Source: Platerodrilus igneus
Taxonomy: Eukaryota; Arthropoda; Insecta; Coleoptera; Lycidae
Direction of reading: 5' to 3'
DNA: 64,000 bases
Assembly: GCA_036346225.1 (NCBI GenBank)
Contig: JARFIW010000003.1
Coordinates: 434,001 to 498,000, forward strand
The position numbers were made by a program, and so were the translations under genes. The notes under the pieces were generated by a model. That model was not told the DNA's origin. It saw only the letters and a program-made list of their open reading frames with translations, and made no database searches. Below, piece by piece: positions 44,690 through 55,620 of the stretch (position 1 is its first letter; each line of letters opens with the position of its first letter).

Positions 44690-46367
44690 TGAAACTGGTT
44701 TTTTTTTTTATATTCTTTTCTAAACGGTTACAAGACTATCCTCGCGCATGGGCAAGTGTAACGAAGTCTTCCGACATAACTAGGGGTCTATTCCTTGGGT
44801 AGAGCTATGAGAAATGGGGGAAGTCGAATTCTGATTGTAAGTTGAACTTAATCCAAAACAAATAGGCGCCACCAAGTCCTGACTTATTTATGATAATTGC
44901 GTGGTATATTTCTAGGGGCGGACGTGGAAACCCAAAGAAAAAAAATCGCCTTCGATGACAAAAACCCGTCTTAACTGAATAAGACGCTGCTCCTGTAAGA
45001 AATTGCAATAATTAGCTTAATAGAAGGGTGGAACACTATTTGTGTCCCACAAACATACCTAAAGAAATATTAAAAAAAATATTTTCTATATAAAGTTGAC
45101 ATCAAAATTCTACTCTTAAGGATATTAGTTTCCTGTTGTTAGGTTTGACCATATTTGATCAAAATAAAAAACTTTAATCTTGAACCAATAATTTACTCAA
45201 AAGATTCTCTTTTAAAACAAAATTCAATGCAAAAAAATTTCATAAATAATTAAATGAGTTCATGAGTTTTAAATTAAGGTTTATCAAAATAGTTGATAAT
45301 CAAACATTTTACAGCTTAGTGTGAACTTGTTACACAAAAAAAAGGTCCGACCCGTGCAGATCTGTTCGAGTGGGTTACAATTTAAAACATTGTTACTCAA
45401 GTTTCCTTTTCTAAATTATTTGTGTTAGTTTCAATTTCTAATAAAAAGCAGATCACAAAACATTCTTGTTTACTCAACTTGGGCAAACGCTGTTCGAAGC
45501 ATATGTTTTCTAGAACACATGTGTCAGCAGTATATTGCAGACAAACAAGTGACGTCAATAACACCTGTCGCTGTTACTAACAGTACAAAATGAACCACGT
45601 GTATGGTTTCTTAAACCATTAAAAATTGTGAATTATAATTTTAACATTGGAAAATTCCAGCACAACAAATAATTGAAATTTTATAATATTCGTGCTTTTA
45701 TGCACTAAACAAAATAGCGTGTTTCTAATTTGAAACACGAAAAATTACTTAAAGCTATCTACGAACCAAAACTGCGTTTTGTAGCTGTGAAGAGGTGTTG
45801 TAATATCAAACTTAATCACCATACATCCGTCAGCTGCTGCAATATGTTGAACCCCGCTGCCTTACCAAATAACATCTTTACGTTTTGTAATAAAATGGTC
45901 TTCTATAAATTAGTCAAATTTTCCATCATCTAAGTTGCTTTTTACAGGTTGTAATACAAAGTGGTTTTAACATCAGTGGTTGGATTAGTTGTTTTCAAAG
46001 TTGCATTTTAGTGTGGTTTTTGCGCGCTATTTAAAGATGGGTCTCGACTGCTTAAAAAATGTAATCGCAAATTGGCGGCCTGCCTCCTATCGTACATTTT
46101 GACTCTACTATCTCGCATGGCCGACTCGTTATCACGCTCGCTCGGACGAACGGCCTGTCCCAGGAGGGGGCTTTCAACCAAAACGCGCTTGCGAATAGTT
46201 ATCGAAGGCACAGATATTTGACTATACATAGAATGCTACATATAGACACAGCTTTAGCGTAATACCAAAGTTGTTAAATGTATTTTACTTATTATTTTAA
46301 TAAAAGCGTTTTATAATTTTTGCACTTTTATGGATGGATTTAATAACCAAGAAATAAAATTGTTACA
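44690..46367 (-). repeat. Gypsy 5' LTR
   Basis: 1678 bp, TG...CA in its own orientation (TGTAACAATT start). It is the upstream LTR of the minus-strand element and would hold the promoter. ACAA at 46368-46371 follows it. Confidence 0.93.
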
Positions 46368-46371
46368 ACAA
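46368..46371. repeat. Gypsy target-site duplication, right
   Basis: ACAA, the partner of 36562-36565. Confidence 0.85.
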
Positions 46372-46729
46372 GAAGGTATTGGAGATGATGAAAGATGAGA
46401 ATAATGGGCGCATTATGATCGACTTTATTGGATTACGATCTAAGATGTATGTGACGAAGATTTATTATACGGCAGAGGGGGCCGAATTCTCACAATTGAT
46501 GGAAGAAGATGAATCACCACGATCACTTGCTATCCAAAATTTTGGTGTTACGAAGAAGATCAAGGGTGTTAAAAAATCTGTAGTAAAAAGCAGAATCACG
46601 TTTGAGGATTATGTTAGATGCCTGGAAGAGCTTAAAGATGTATCTGTAACGCAGAATTTAATTCGGTTGACTAAGCATCGCGTTCATACTATTGTTCAAC
46701 AGAAGACGCTATTCTATCATGAACATTGA
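46372..46729 (+). pseudogene. DNA polymerase B-like C-terminal segment (right arm)
   Basis: Mirror of 24656-25125, with DFIGLRSKMYVTKI, KKIKGVKKSVVKSRI and KHRVHTIVQ. The gypsy has inserted at its 5' edge, within a VNKK codon run. Its C-terminus differs from the left copy: the ALSPHDNKRY...TLPIGHY block is lost by a deletion that joins the frame directly to YHEH and a stop. Confidence 0.55.
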
Positions 46730-46734
46730 TTAAG

Positions 46735-47080
46735 CTGTCCTTACTAATAATACATCAGTTATGTATTGTGATATATATTGGTGGATCAGTTGCACATATA
46801 GTTGTTGTGGTTTAACTCTATATACTGAATGGATATAAGTTGTGTAAATAGTACAATCAAAATGAGATGCCGTTAAAAGGTACTTTGAATATAGTTGTAT
46901 ATAAAATAATATTTGTCATTATAATTAGTTATGTAATTAATATATAGGTATAGCTGTAAAATTATATGATAGTACTGTTATTGTAAATGTATAAATAGAA
47001 AAACATATTACTATTTTGTTAACATTATTTAATAAATTTTTTAAATTATTATTTTTATTTAAGTTTATTGCTATCACTAT
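46735..47080. other. Polinton subterminal AT-rich segment (right)
   Basis: Mirror of 24255-24650. Non-coding. Confidence 0.6.
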
Positions 47081-47286
47081 CCAGTGGTGTTGGGAAACAT
47101 GCATATATTTTGTTATGGGTATTAAAAATCAGGCATGGCTCTATGGGGATTTGTCATTGATTTTCCTCCTTATGGAGATTTCCATAGTGGGTACAAAAAT
47201 TACCAGGATGGACCTTGGATTTTCTTTTGGAGATTTACATGTAAAAATATGTGGTTTTGTGCTAGTACTCTCATAACATTCCTACT

Positions 47287-47292
47287 CCGGAT
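47287..47292. repeat. Polinton target-site duplication, right
   Basis: CCGGAT, the partner of 24093-24098. Confidence 0.85.
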
Positions 47293-49440
47293 AATATAAC
47301 ACTCCATACATACTACTTTAAGAAACTTTTTCTATTATCTAAACTAATACTATTAGCTATTAGTAAGTCTTTCTTTTTAAAAACATTTTTCTCGGTTGAG
47401 CTATTTTAGCTACTATATCCGTTCTGCTACGTCCGTCCTTTGTAATTATACTACCTAAATAGCAAAATTCATCTCCCTCCTCTAACTCGGTATTACCTAT
47501 TTTTAATTTTGGTTTAGAACTAGGCTGTAACTCACTTGTCATTATCTTTGTCTTTCCTGAGTTAATTCTCATACTATAGTTACTCTGTAGTATACCATCT
47601 AAAATATTAAAAAAGTCTTTTCTAGACTGTGCTATAATGGCTATATCATCTGCAAAACGTATTTTCTGTCCCTCTACACTAATACCTATCTCTTTTCTCT
47701 CTCTCTAGCTAAGTTTAAAGCTTTTTTATTAAAAATCAAGGAAGATAGTATACAGCCCTGTCTAACACTATTTTTAATCTTAGCTTCCTTTTCTATTTCA
47801 TCAAATGTAATTACTACGCTTTGGTTTTTATAAAGACTGTAAATAACCTTTTTATCCCTATCAGAGATTCCTATTTTTTGCAAAACCCTGAACATAACAA
47901 TCCATTTAACCCTTTCAAATGCTTTTTCTAAATTTACAAACGCGAAATGAGTCTTTTTATTTTTCTGTAATCTTTTTTTGATAATTACCCTAATCATTAG
48001 TATCGGTTCTCTAGTCCCTCTGTCTTTACGAAAACTATATTGGTCTTCGCCTAAATAATTCTGAGCCAAAGCTTCTACTCTATTTTTAATTATTATTGTT
48101 AGTATTTTGGAAGCACGAAAGATTAAACTAACCGTTCTAAGATACTCACACCTATCAGCTCCTGGCTTTTTTGAGATTGAGATAATATTTTTTTCGAAAT
48201 TTATTGGATCTCACCTGTGTCATATATTACTCTTACTGGTTCATATAATCTGTCTAAAGTTTTCTTTATTAATTCTGCGGGTATATCGCCTATCCCCGGC
48301 GCTTCATTTAGTTTAAGATTCCTAACAGCTCTGTCAAATTTCTCTCTTAATATTGAGAACCCTATTTCTACATCCTCTTCTTGGTCGTTTTCCAACTCAT
48401 CCATATCGTCTCCCTTATATAAATTTTCTAAATATCTTTTTCATCTATCTACTACCTCAACTTTATTTATTAGAAGCTCATTGCTCTCATCTTTAATACC
48501 ATTATATTTTTTCCTATCTTCCCCGAAAAACCTTTTAACTGCCCTGTAAGCCCTGTCTGTCATACCTACTATCAAATCATTTTGTATTCCATTACAATTC
48601 TCCTCCATTCATTTATTTCAAGCTTTTCTACACTCATGTACTATCTTATTTCTAACTCTATTAGATTTTCGCTTACTTTCACTATCCAATTAAATTTTAT
48701 CTTCCTTTACTTTTCTCACTATACTATTTGTATCCTCGTATATCTTTTTACTTCTTCATCCTCGTACTGAGCTGCTGGCATGTAGACTTGTACTAAAACA
48801 GTGTCTGTGGGTTGCGTACTCAATCTAATCATAATTATTCTATCACTAAATTGTAAGTGCTCTTTAACTTTACGCTCTAATCTTTTACCTAACACTATTC
48901 CTACCCCTGCCTGTGCATTAGTTGAAGAAGTTGTAATTATTCCATCTGGCCATCTCACCTCACAAATACCTAAAATGTCCAACTATCTTTTTCTCATTTC
49001 GACTACTAAAATCGTTAACTTATCTACTCTAAGTAATGACCTTACATTTCAAGTCCCTATCACTAAATTGAACCGTTGTTTTAAATTCTTACGATGACGA
49101 GCTCCAAGTACCCCTCGTGGAGATCCGAATGGGGGTATTGTACCTCCGGACAAGAATTTTACTTGTGAGCTCTCCATCATACATAGTTCGTGTTTTAAGC
49201 CACGCATACCTGGGAAATATATTGTGGTAGGTTCCCATATCTTTCCACAACGCGGTTTTTAAAGATTTTAGCAAAAAACCGTATCTGTCACGGCCAACCC
49301 CCAACAACCTTGTAAATTTTGAGGATCGCCCGACACCAACCGACTCTCCTTCAATATCTCTTAGCCAGCAAGGCTGCTGCCCTTTGCTGCGCCTTTTAAT
49401 CGTTTTTTGCGATAAGCAGGCTTACTATAGTAGTATTCTT
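47293..49440 (-). pseudogene. LINE family A, 5' part (right of Polinton)
   Basis: Read leftwards on the minus strand. A 5' leader comes first (49440-49080, with a terminal GTAGGGGACAAAGAATAC). An AP-type endonuclease follows (about 49000-48719, DILGICEVRW with the catalytic Glu, GVGIVLGKRL, VLVQVYMPAA), then a linker and RT: LKLNEAPGIGDIPAEL at about 48330-48270, FRKDRGTREPI and VNLEKAFERVKW (48069-47930), VRQGCILSSLIF at about 47780-47745 and FADDIAII at about 47640-47662. The segment 47572-47360 has MRINSGKTKIM and FCYLGSIIT. Stops and shifts break it. The protein's C-terminal end is found on the far side of the Polinton at 23880-24092. Confidence 0.85.
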
Positions 49441-50824
49441 TGTCCCCTACTATACGGACCTATATACTAGTGAATCATATAGATTTATATGTGGTTTTAA
49501 CTTCTCACAAATGTACTCTTTTAATTAACTGATTCAGGTTCTACTAGTGTTGACTTTAAATTAAATTCTTGCTCCAAATCTTTTAGATTATGATCTATTT
49601 CTTTTATTTGCACGCTCTTCTAAATATCTACCGAGTTACTACTTCCTTTTATTTTTACGTCTACCCAACTTTAAAAATATTTTCTTTTACTTTTAGTAAT
49701 TTTCAATTATTTTTTCTACATCGTTTTGTAGCTGATTCTTGTATACCTCATCATTCTTATCATACGGTAGACTACATGATAATCTAGAATAACAATAAGA
49801 AATTTTTGACTCATTTTCCCATAATTTTTCTGAAAATTAACCTAATTTAAGCTTACAATATTTTCCCAAATTTGATGTAATGCTGTTTTTATGGCTGTAA
49901 CGTAACATTATCCATGAAATCAAATGGAAATTCGAAACCGTCATCAACCCTTATTAGTGTTTTTATCAATTTTTGCAAAAATGTTCTTCGCTCCTACACT
50001 GTCAAATTTTCTGTTTTTATATTTCTAACGTTTAATTCATAGATTTATTTAGTCTTCAGTAAACGATCTACATCCATTTTTATGCTTAAATACTGTTTTC
50101 GCCGTTTTGTTACAATCGGTTAAAAGCTTTCGAGATAAATTTCTTAGCAAACTATTCTTTCTATTAAAAAAAACTAAACTGTACCTCTTTTAAAAAATAG
50201 AAACCTCAGAAATCAAGAAAATGCAAAGAAAAAGCTCGCTCTTTTAGCACGAAATCTATTTAACAACTGAAAACAAGAAGAAACACATTTTAGTACGCTG
50301 TAGAAAATGTAAGCTTCCAGAATATTTTGAAAATTCTTACCTAACTGTGTACGATACGAGGGTCATCTCTTGAAAATAATCGAAGAAAAAGTATAGTAAT
50401 GTATTGAGTTATGTCGTACTCGTAGGTTACATATACAATTGCCTCAATGTCTTCCATTATCGGGTACTTTAGAAATATTGAGTACTTTTGTGTTTTGTAA
50501 TTTCGGTAATTAAACAATTAGTTCGGTGATGTAAATTTATATAGTTGTAGTATTATCTAATATAAGCAATTTTTAAATAATCTGGAATTGGGTTTTTATA
50601 TTGTACCCCGAATCCTGTTTTAAGCACTATGTTGCTGCTAATAGTAGAAAGAGATAAGTGGGACAAAGTTTTAAATTACAATAATAGCCTCCAAGCTTAC
50701 CAAAGTAATGTTAAATAGGAAACGCTTAGAGGTAATTATTATAATTCACTAAATTGTAATCAGATCAGAATTGTATTATAAACTTAATTTATTGTAATTA
50801 TTTACTGCACGCTTATTTTTATAG
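49441..50824. other. End of Ano10 intron 1
   Basis: AT-rich DNA without a recognised element. It ends in a pyrimidine-rich acceptor (TTATTTTTATAG) at 50824. Confidence 0.5.
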
Positions 50825-51218
50825 GGCGTAGTTTTACACGTATCTGCATCCAAGATAAAATTCTTGGAAGTCGCAGAAGAAATGGAATTAACAAAAACTG
50901 ACAAAAGTGGACGAGTACGGGAATTTGTAGTAAGTGACTTGGAAGAATTTCTTCCTGAAGGAATGTACGACAGCGATCTACTTACAGTAGCAGAAAAACA
51001 AACCATAATCCGTCATGAACTAGAAAATATAAGGGCTTTAGCCGAAGACCATCATATCCCAGGATATCCCTCTCATACGCTATACGAAGGACAATCCATT
51101 ATTCATGTTGCCTTGCAATATAAGTTAATCAAAAAGATATATCCTTTGCACGATCAAGAAGCGCTTAAGAAATTGGGTGGAAAATGGTATCTCTCGCTTT
51201 TTAGAAAACAGCCCTTTG
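50825..51218 (+). CDS. Ano10: Anoctamin-10, coding exon 2
   Basis: 394 bp, entered in phase 0 after TTTTTATAG and left after TTTG at a GTGAGT donor in phase 1. It encodes the bulk of the cytosolic N-terminal domain. VSASKIKFLEVAEEM aligns with the family's L.GASK...LL..AE segment, LTVAEKQTIIRHELENIRA with its (M/A)E.Q.II+HELEN+RA helix, IPGYPSHTLYEGQSI with IPGYP..LY.G.S, and YPLHDQEALKKLGGKWY with the PLHD.EALKKL..WY signature. These are diagnostic for ANO10 as opposed to other anoctamins. No stop interrupts the exon. Confidence 0.95.
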
Positions 51219-52159
51219 GTGAGTATTTCCTTGAATTTTTAATACTAGCTTGATTATAAAGTTAAACAAGGTTTGACAGTATGCAAACAGTTACCGTGTC
51301 ATCTAACTTTGGCATTAATTGTGCGGGAACATTTCCATTTTCATTTGCATTATCGGCGGAAAGGGTGGATCTACCGTCTGGAAGTCTAACAACCCGTGAT
51401 AATGCTTTAATAAGTTCGCGTTTAAAGCTGTCGACATTCCACAATAGCCTTCCTGACGCTACTTTCCTTGTCCTCTTATACCAAGCCTTTGTTTCATTCC
51501 GGTATTAAGCAAGTTGGAACACTGAATAGCAACTTGAATTTAATAGCATCCGTAATTAAATTTTAGGGTACTTGTTAGAAGTAGCCGCGAGGTTAATTTT
51601 ACTGATGTATCTGACGTGATGTTTAAAGTGTTTGAAAATTTTCATTTAAAGGTTTGCTAAAATCAAGGATATTAGAATTTAATTTGCTTATTAATTCCTA
51701 GGATTTATACAAATTTTGGTTTTTTTTTTAGAACGTGATTTGCACGAATACGTTTATGCGTCTTTATACAATTCCGTTTTTGGGGGCATTTTCAATGAAT
51801 AAAATCACCCTATTATATCCTTAAAAGGTTCTCTAAAGTTTGCAAGTTTTTTGCTAATCGATTATCAACTAAGTACACACACAAAATAAGCCAGACTTCA
51901 ACTTGATCGATAACGCTTTTCTATGCTAAATTAGGCGTTACGTTATAAAGTAAACATGACCGTAACGATAAGAGTTGTAAGCAACGATGTGCCTTATAAT
52001 TTAGTGGTATTCTTTACGCAATATTTTGCACGTAAAGAATGAATTTTTTACATCGACATTATTTTACTATTTTTACGAAAGAATGTAAATTATGCCAGTC
52101 ATAGGTTTTCTAACCTCACAATTTATTTGTTTCAATTTTAAGGGTTTAATATTTGTAAA
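51219..52159. other. Ano10 intron 2, proximal part
   Basis: Includes a minus-strand open stretch at about 51500-51262 with coding-like sequence (NVDSFKRELIKALSRVVRLP, ANENGNVPAQLMPKLDD) that I cannot assign to a family. The rest is AT-rich and featureless. Confidence 0.35.
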
Positions 52160-52940
52160 TGAGAAGTGACGTTCCGTTACAAATTTAGATTTGCCTAGGA
52201 GGAGCGGGAACGCCTGCTAACTGCAGTGGTGCGAAAGTGTATTCTTATGAGAGAAAGAATAATGAAAGTAAACATTGGTATAGCTGAATTACAAAAACTA
52301 CGTTACAAGAACCACTTACCTTGAAAGTCTTTACCTGTTGTCATAATTAAGGGGAGCCAAACCGCCATATCTCAGCAACCATTTCGATATTATCCCTACA
52401 CAGAAAACGGTTATTTCGATTAGGTCTCCTTTGCTTTAGGTTTTCTATATCCATCACATCATCCGTTACCTTTATTTTACAACACGATCAGTAATTTTTG
52501 TCATATCAAAAAAGTTTTTAAAATAAAGGGTTTCTTCCAAATACAACTATGTCACTGAGTTGGCTGGATATTTTTTCACAACATTTGTTTGCTTCGGCTT
52601 TCTTATCAATAAATCCATATAAAATTGTACCTAAAACATTAAATTCGTGAAATATAAATACCTGTACGTTAACCTTAAAAAAAGATACAATCGTAATGTT
52701 CTAATATCGAACTGGCTAGGTATTGCTAAAAGAAATCCATAAAAAACATTATTGTATGAATAATACTACCACACAAATTGTTCCAGTTTCCGCTGTTGAA
52801 ATACATGGCATTCTAAATCCCATTTCGTGAAGTGCCATTATTAACAATACACAGAAAACAGCTCAATATCAACTTTTCCTTTCATTCGTTCAATTGTCCA
52901 TTAAAAGTACTAAATCTTTCACTCTTTAAGTTTTTTTATT
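52160..52940 (+). repeat. Dispersed repeat family C, copy 1
   Basis: A non-coding segment collinear with 62590-63370. Shared blocks are CTTGAAAG.YTTTAC...AATTAAGGGG-like text, CATATC.YAGCAA, CCAAATA.AACT, GGATAT.TTTTCACAA and TATCAACTT near the end. Identity is partial with many indels. No terminal structure was found. Confidence 0.6.
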
Positions 52941-52979
52941 TAACTAACGTTTGGTAACGGTCTGTTATCTAAAATTTTA

Positions 52980-54240
52980 AACAGACCCGGTTGTACGTTT
53001 GTGTAGTTAGAGCTTTGCTTTGGCTGTGTCTGGGATTATGCTGCAGTCGTGCAGGGTGGAGACCTTGTGTGCACCGGACAGTTCCCAACGTCACTCTGGA
53101 TGTGGTTCACTATTACTCCGTTCTCTTGTTCGGGTGCGGAGTCAATTTGAGTCCCAAGACGGCCCTTTTCTCTGTCCGATTATTGCTTATTCCTTTTCCC
53201 TTCTGCCCGTGACCCAGACTTTGTTCCCGTTCCTAGTCACGAGGAAGCAGCACGGTTGTCCAGTGTTTTGTTAATGTGTGTGTGTGTGTGTCTTTGAGTG
53301 AGTGCTGTTTGCGTGTGTGTATGTGTGTGTGTGTGCGCACGCGTGTGTGGATATAGAACGTAGAAGGATAGTGTGCTTGTGTGTACCATTGGCGTTATTA
53401 CTTGGCTGCTTGTGTTCATATGAGACTTCACCTCGGTTCCAGACCATCGACAACCGGAAATAAGGACCATGGCTTTGTGGTCTTGTGGTTTCGTGACAGT
53501 CGGCATTACATTTGATTTTCCGATACTCCGCCCGAAGATATTGCATTGACCAGAAAGCGAGTTTTTTACCAGAAAATTTTGAATGTTACCGAACCCTGGC
53601 TGTTCCAAGCAAGGTAGCGATGTTTATCGTACGTGACAACACTCACACACTCTCTTATCCGAACGAAGCGTATTTTTGTGAAAAATGCTTGCCTAACATT
53701 TTTTAAACGAACCGTGTGGTAATTCGAACCTGAGACTTTGGACATAGCAGTCACACGCATACCAACTACGCCACGAAGTCGCCTCGTGACCATCCGCAGA
53801 TGGAAATCACGGATGCTTGCAGCCATTGCAACATCGGTACATTTGTGTGTTTGTGGGCTTCTGTGTGTGTGTGTGTGTGTGTTTGTGTGTGGTTGTATGT
53901 GCGTATATCATTGGCGTTGTTGTTCGGTCGCTTGGTCATATCAGTTTTTGTCTCCGATCCAGTTCTTCGGCAGCCTGAAATCTGAATCATTCGCTTCGAC
54001 TTGGCTTGTTATTGGGTTTTCCGTGACCGTCGGCAGCCGCAAATCACGGATGCACGCAGGCTTTGCGACGCTGGTATTTGTGTGTGTATGTGTTTGCCGG
54101 GATGTGAGTGTTTGTATGTGTGTGTAATTCAGATGTGTGTGTGTATGTGTATGACGTCTGTTCGTGTGTATATATTTGCGCATGTGTGTGTATCTGTTTA
54201 TACGCCTTTTTGTGTGTTGTTTGGTAATTCAGCCTATCAC
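52980..54240. repeat. GT/CA-rich low-complexity region
   Basis: (GT)n tracts at about 53275-53345, 53860-53900 and 54080-54150, separated by less repetitive sequence. GACCGTCGGCAGCCGCAAATCACGGATGC at 54021 resembles CATCCGCAGATGGAAATCACGGATGC at 53791, an internal duplication. Open frames on both strands here are driven by the repeats. Confidence 0.65.
53710..53785 (-). ncRNA. tRNA-like SINE head
   Basis: On the minus strand, box A TGGCGTAGTTGGTATGCG and box B GGTTCGAATTA are correctly spaced. GACT...AGTC could form part of an anticodon stem. The acceptor does not pair well. The context in GT-rich repeated DNA suggests a SINE head and not a tRNA gene. Its box A resembles that of the SINEs at 3414-4055. 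Confidence 0.5.
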
Positions 54241-55380
54241 TAAGGATTACTTTACCACATTGTTTTTCTTTAGTTTTGCAAATAGAATTGGTTACATGCT
54301 GTCGTTTATTACAAGTTTTTAGATGTTTCTACACAAATCGAACTTTTTTTTAACATATTTTGCCATTTATTCATCTGTTACTGATTATAAACTAAAAGAT
54401 TGTTAGTAAGTTTAAATTCTTCTATTAATGTTAATATTTCCCTCCACTTGTTTATGTGTAAGATTTATATTTAATACGATATGAACCAACATACTATGGC
54501 TACAGATCTTGTGTCCTTTTTCACTTTTCACTGTCACTAGTGTCTTGGTGAATGGGGTACCGATTCCTTAGGAGGTGTTGGATTCCTGGTATCCTGTAGG
54601 TGGCACTGCCAGGTTGGTGCTGTCTTCTGTACGTTGCCTAGCTGTTGAGCTTCCCATCGATGTATCTCTGGCGTAGGATTTTGGTAGCTTTCTGTGCAAT
54701 TGCGCTCATGAGTGGTAAGATTTCTTTTGTTGTAGATTCCTTTGTGAATGTTGCGATTTGTCAATGTGTATGGTGCGTGTGTTAGTTTATTTCGAAGATC
54801 TTTGCAATGGAACACCATTTGTTGGCGTGTACAGTCGTCATTGTCGCTTACTTTCATGCGTGCTCTGTATGTCGGGTGTGGTCCGTGTCTTGTGATAAAG
54901 TTGTTCGGGAAAATGTAGAATGTTCGTTTTCTTATACTTTGTTAGTCCATCTGTTCTCCCAATCATCCGTAATTTTTCTTTTATGTCCAATAGCACCTCG
55001 TTTGGATTAAAAAGCAGTTAAACTTTAAATTAATTAGATTTTGTATAGCATAAAAATATTTTAAATAAAACATGTTCTTGTATTTTTGAGAGGAATTGAG
55101 AAAAATACGTCAAATTCGTATGATTAATTAATAAAGAAACTTTTATTCCAAGAAGCGGCCGAAACACTAAAAACTTAGAAACTGTAATAGAAATTGATAG
55201 ATATATTTATGATGTTTCGCATTCACTGTACGATAGAAGAAGACCGCGAGCATTAACTTTAGGTATTAATAAGGACGGAGAGCGCACATAAATCAACACT
55301 ACGAGGTAATAAAACGCGTTTTGTACGCTAATGAGGATTTCCTACAAACTTACGTAAGATAGGCCTATATTATTTACAAT
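54241..55380. other. Ano10 intron 2, middle part
   Basis: A minus-strand open frame at 54857-54537 (106 codons, Thr/Asn/Pro/Arg-rich, with HCKDLRNKL and HRWEAQQLG) is less AT-rich than its surroundings but matches no family I recognise. Nothing else was seen. Confidence 0.3.
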
Positions 55381-55381
55381 G

Positions 55382-55383
<2 letters not shown>

Positions 55384-55421
<38 letters not shown>

Positions 55422-55620
55422 CTGTGTTACTCGCAGCCCCTACGATGAGCGTCATATTTATGTCGTGTTCACCTTCTGTAGAAAAATATAACCCTTGTTA
55501 TTATATTACATATTTAGCCCCACGATTGGGTCGAGCTATATTTACTGTGATATTTCCCTTATATTAAGCCCCTACGCTTGGACCATATTTATGCTATGAT
55601 TTATACTTTTATTATTCAAG
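55384..55620. repeat. (TA)n tract with CTGTG-type shoulder
   Basis: (TA)n at 55384-55419, then ATTACTGTGTTACTCGCAGCCCC and further CTGTG/CTATG-started units at about 55545 and 55593 with CCCCTACG words. This is the same shoulder type as at 646-775 and 5405-5492. Confidence 0.55.

Larger units (their letters stand above)
36566..46367 (-). mobile_element. Gypsy-type LTR retrotransposon nested in Polinton
   Basis: A complete 9.8-kb element on the minus strand: 5' LTR at 44690-46367, gag, pol, a non-coding 3' region with a tandem repeat, and 3' LTR at 36566-38238. The LTRs start TG and end CA, and a 4-bp duplication flanks the element. Order protease-RT-RNase H-integrase places it in Ty3/gypsy. 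No envelope-like frame exists between the pol end (39610) and the 3' LTR. LTRs differ by only a small number of changes by eye, so the insertion is recent compared with the Polinton arms. Confidence 0.95.
24099..47286. mobile_element. Polinton/Maverick element with giant inverted arms
   Basis: The ends are AGTAGG...CCTACT, with the 5'-AG/CT-3' termini known for Polintons. They form terminal inverted repeats that continue inward for about 5.3 kb on each side (24099-29398 and 32180-47286, the latter including a 9.8-kb gypsy insertion). A 2.8-kb unique centre carries decayed virion-type genes: penton-like minor capsid, cysteine protease, PLA2-domain protein and packaging ATPase. The arms carry decayed DNA polymerase B. 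I recognised no integrase and no major capsid protein. Without the gypsy the element is about 13.4 kb, short for the family. All genes have lesions, so it is not autonomous. Confidence 0.9.
32180..47286 (-). repeat. Polinton right inverted arm (with gypsy inside)
   Basis: Inverted counterpart of 24099-29398. Without the gypsy (36566-46367 plus one 4-bp duplicate) it is about 5.3 kb. It keeps the polymerase C-terminus lost on the left and lacks the 216-bp insertion present there. Confidence 0.88.

Noticed and set aside
53237..54240. Several open frames of 60-130 codons on both strands
   Set aside because: All follow (GT)n/(CA)n composition (Thr-His or Cys-Val runs) and overlap each other. No family features.
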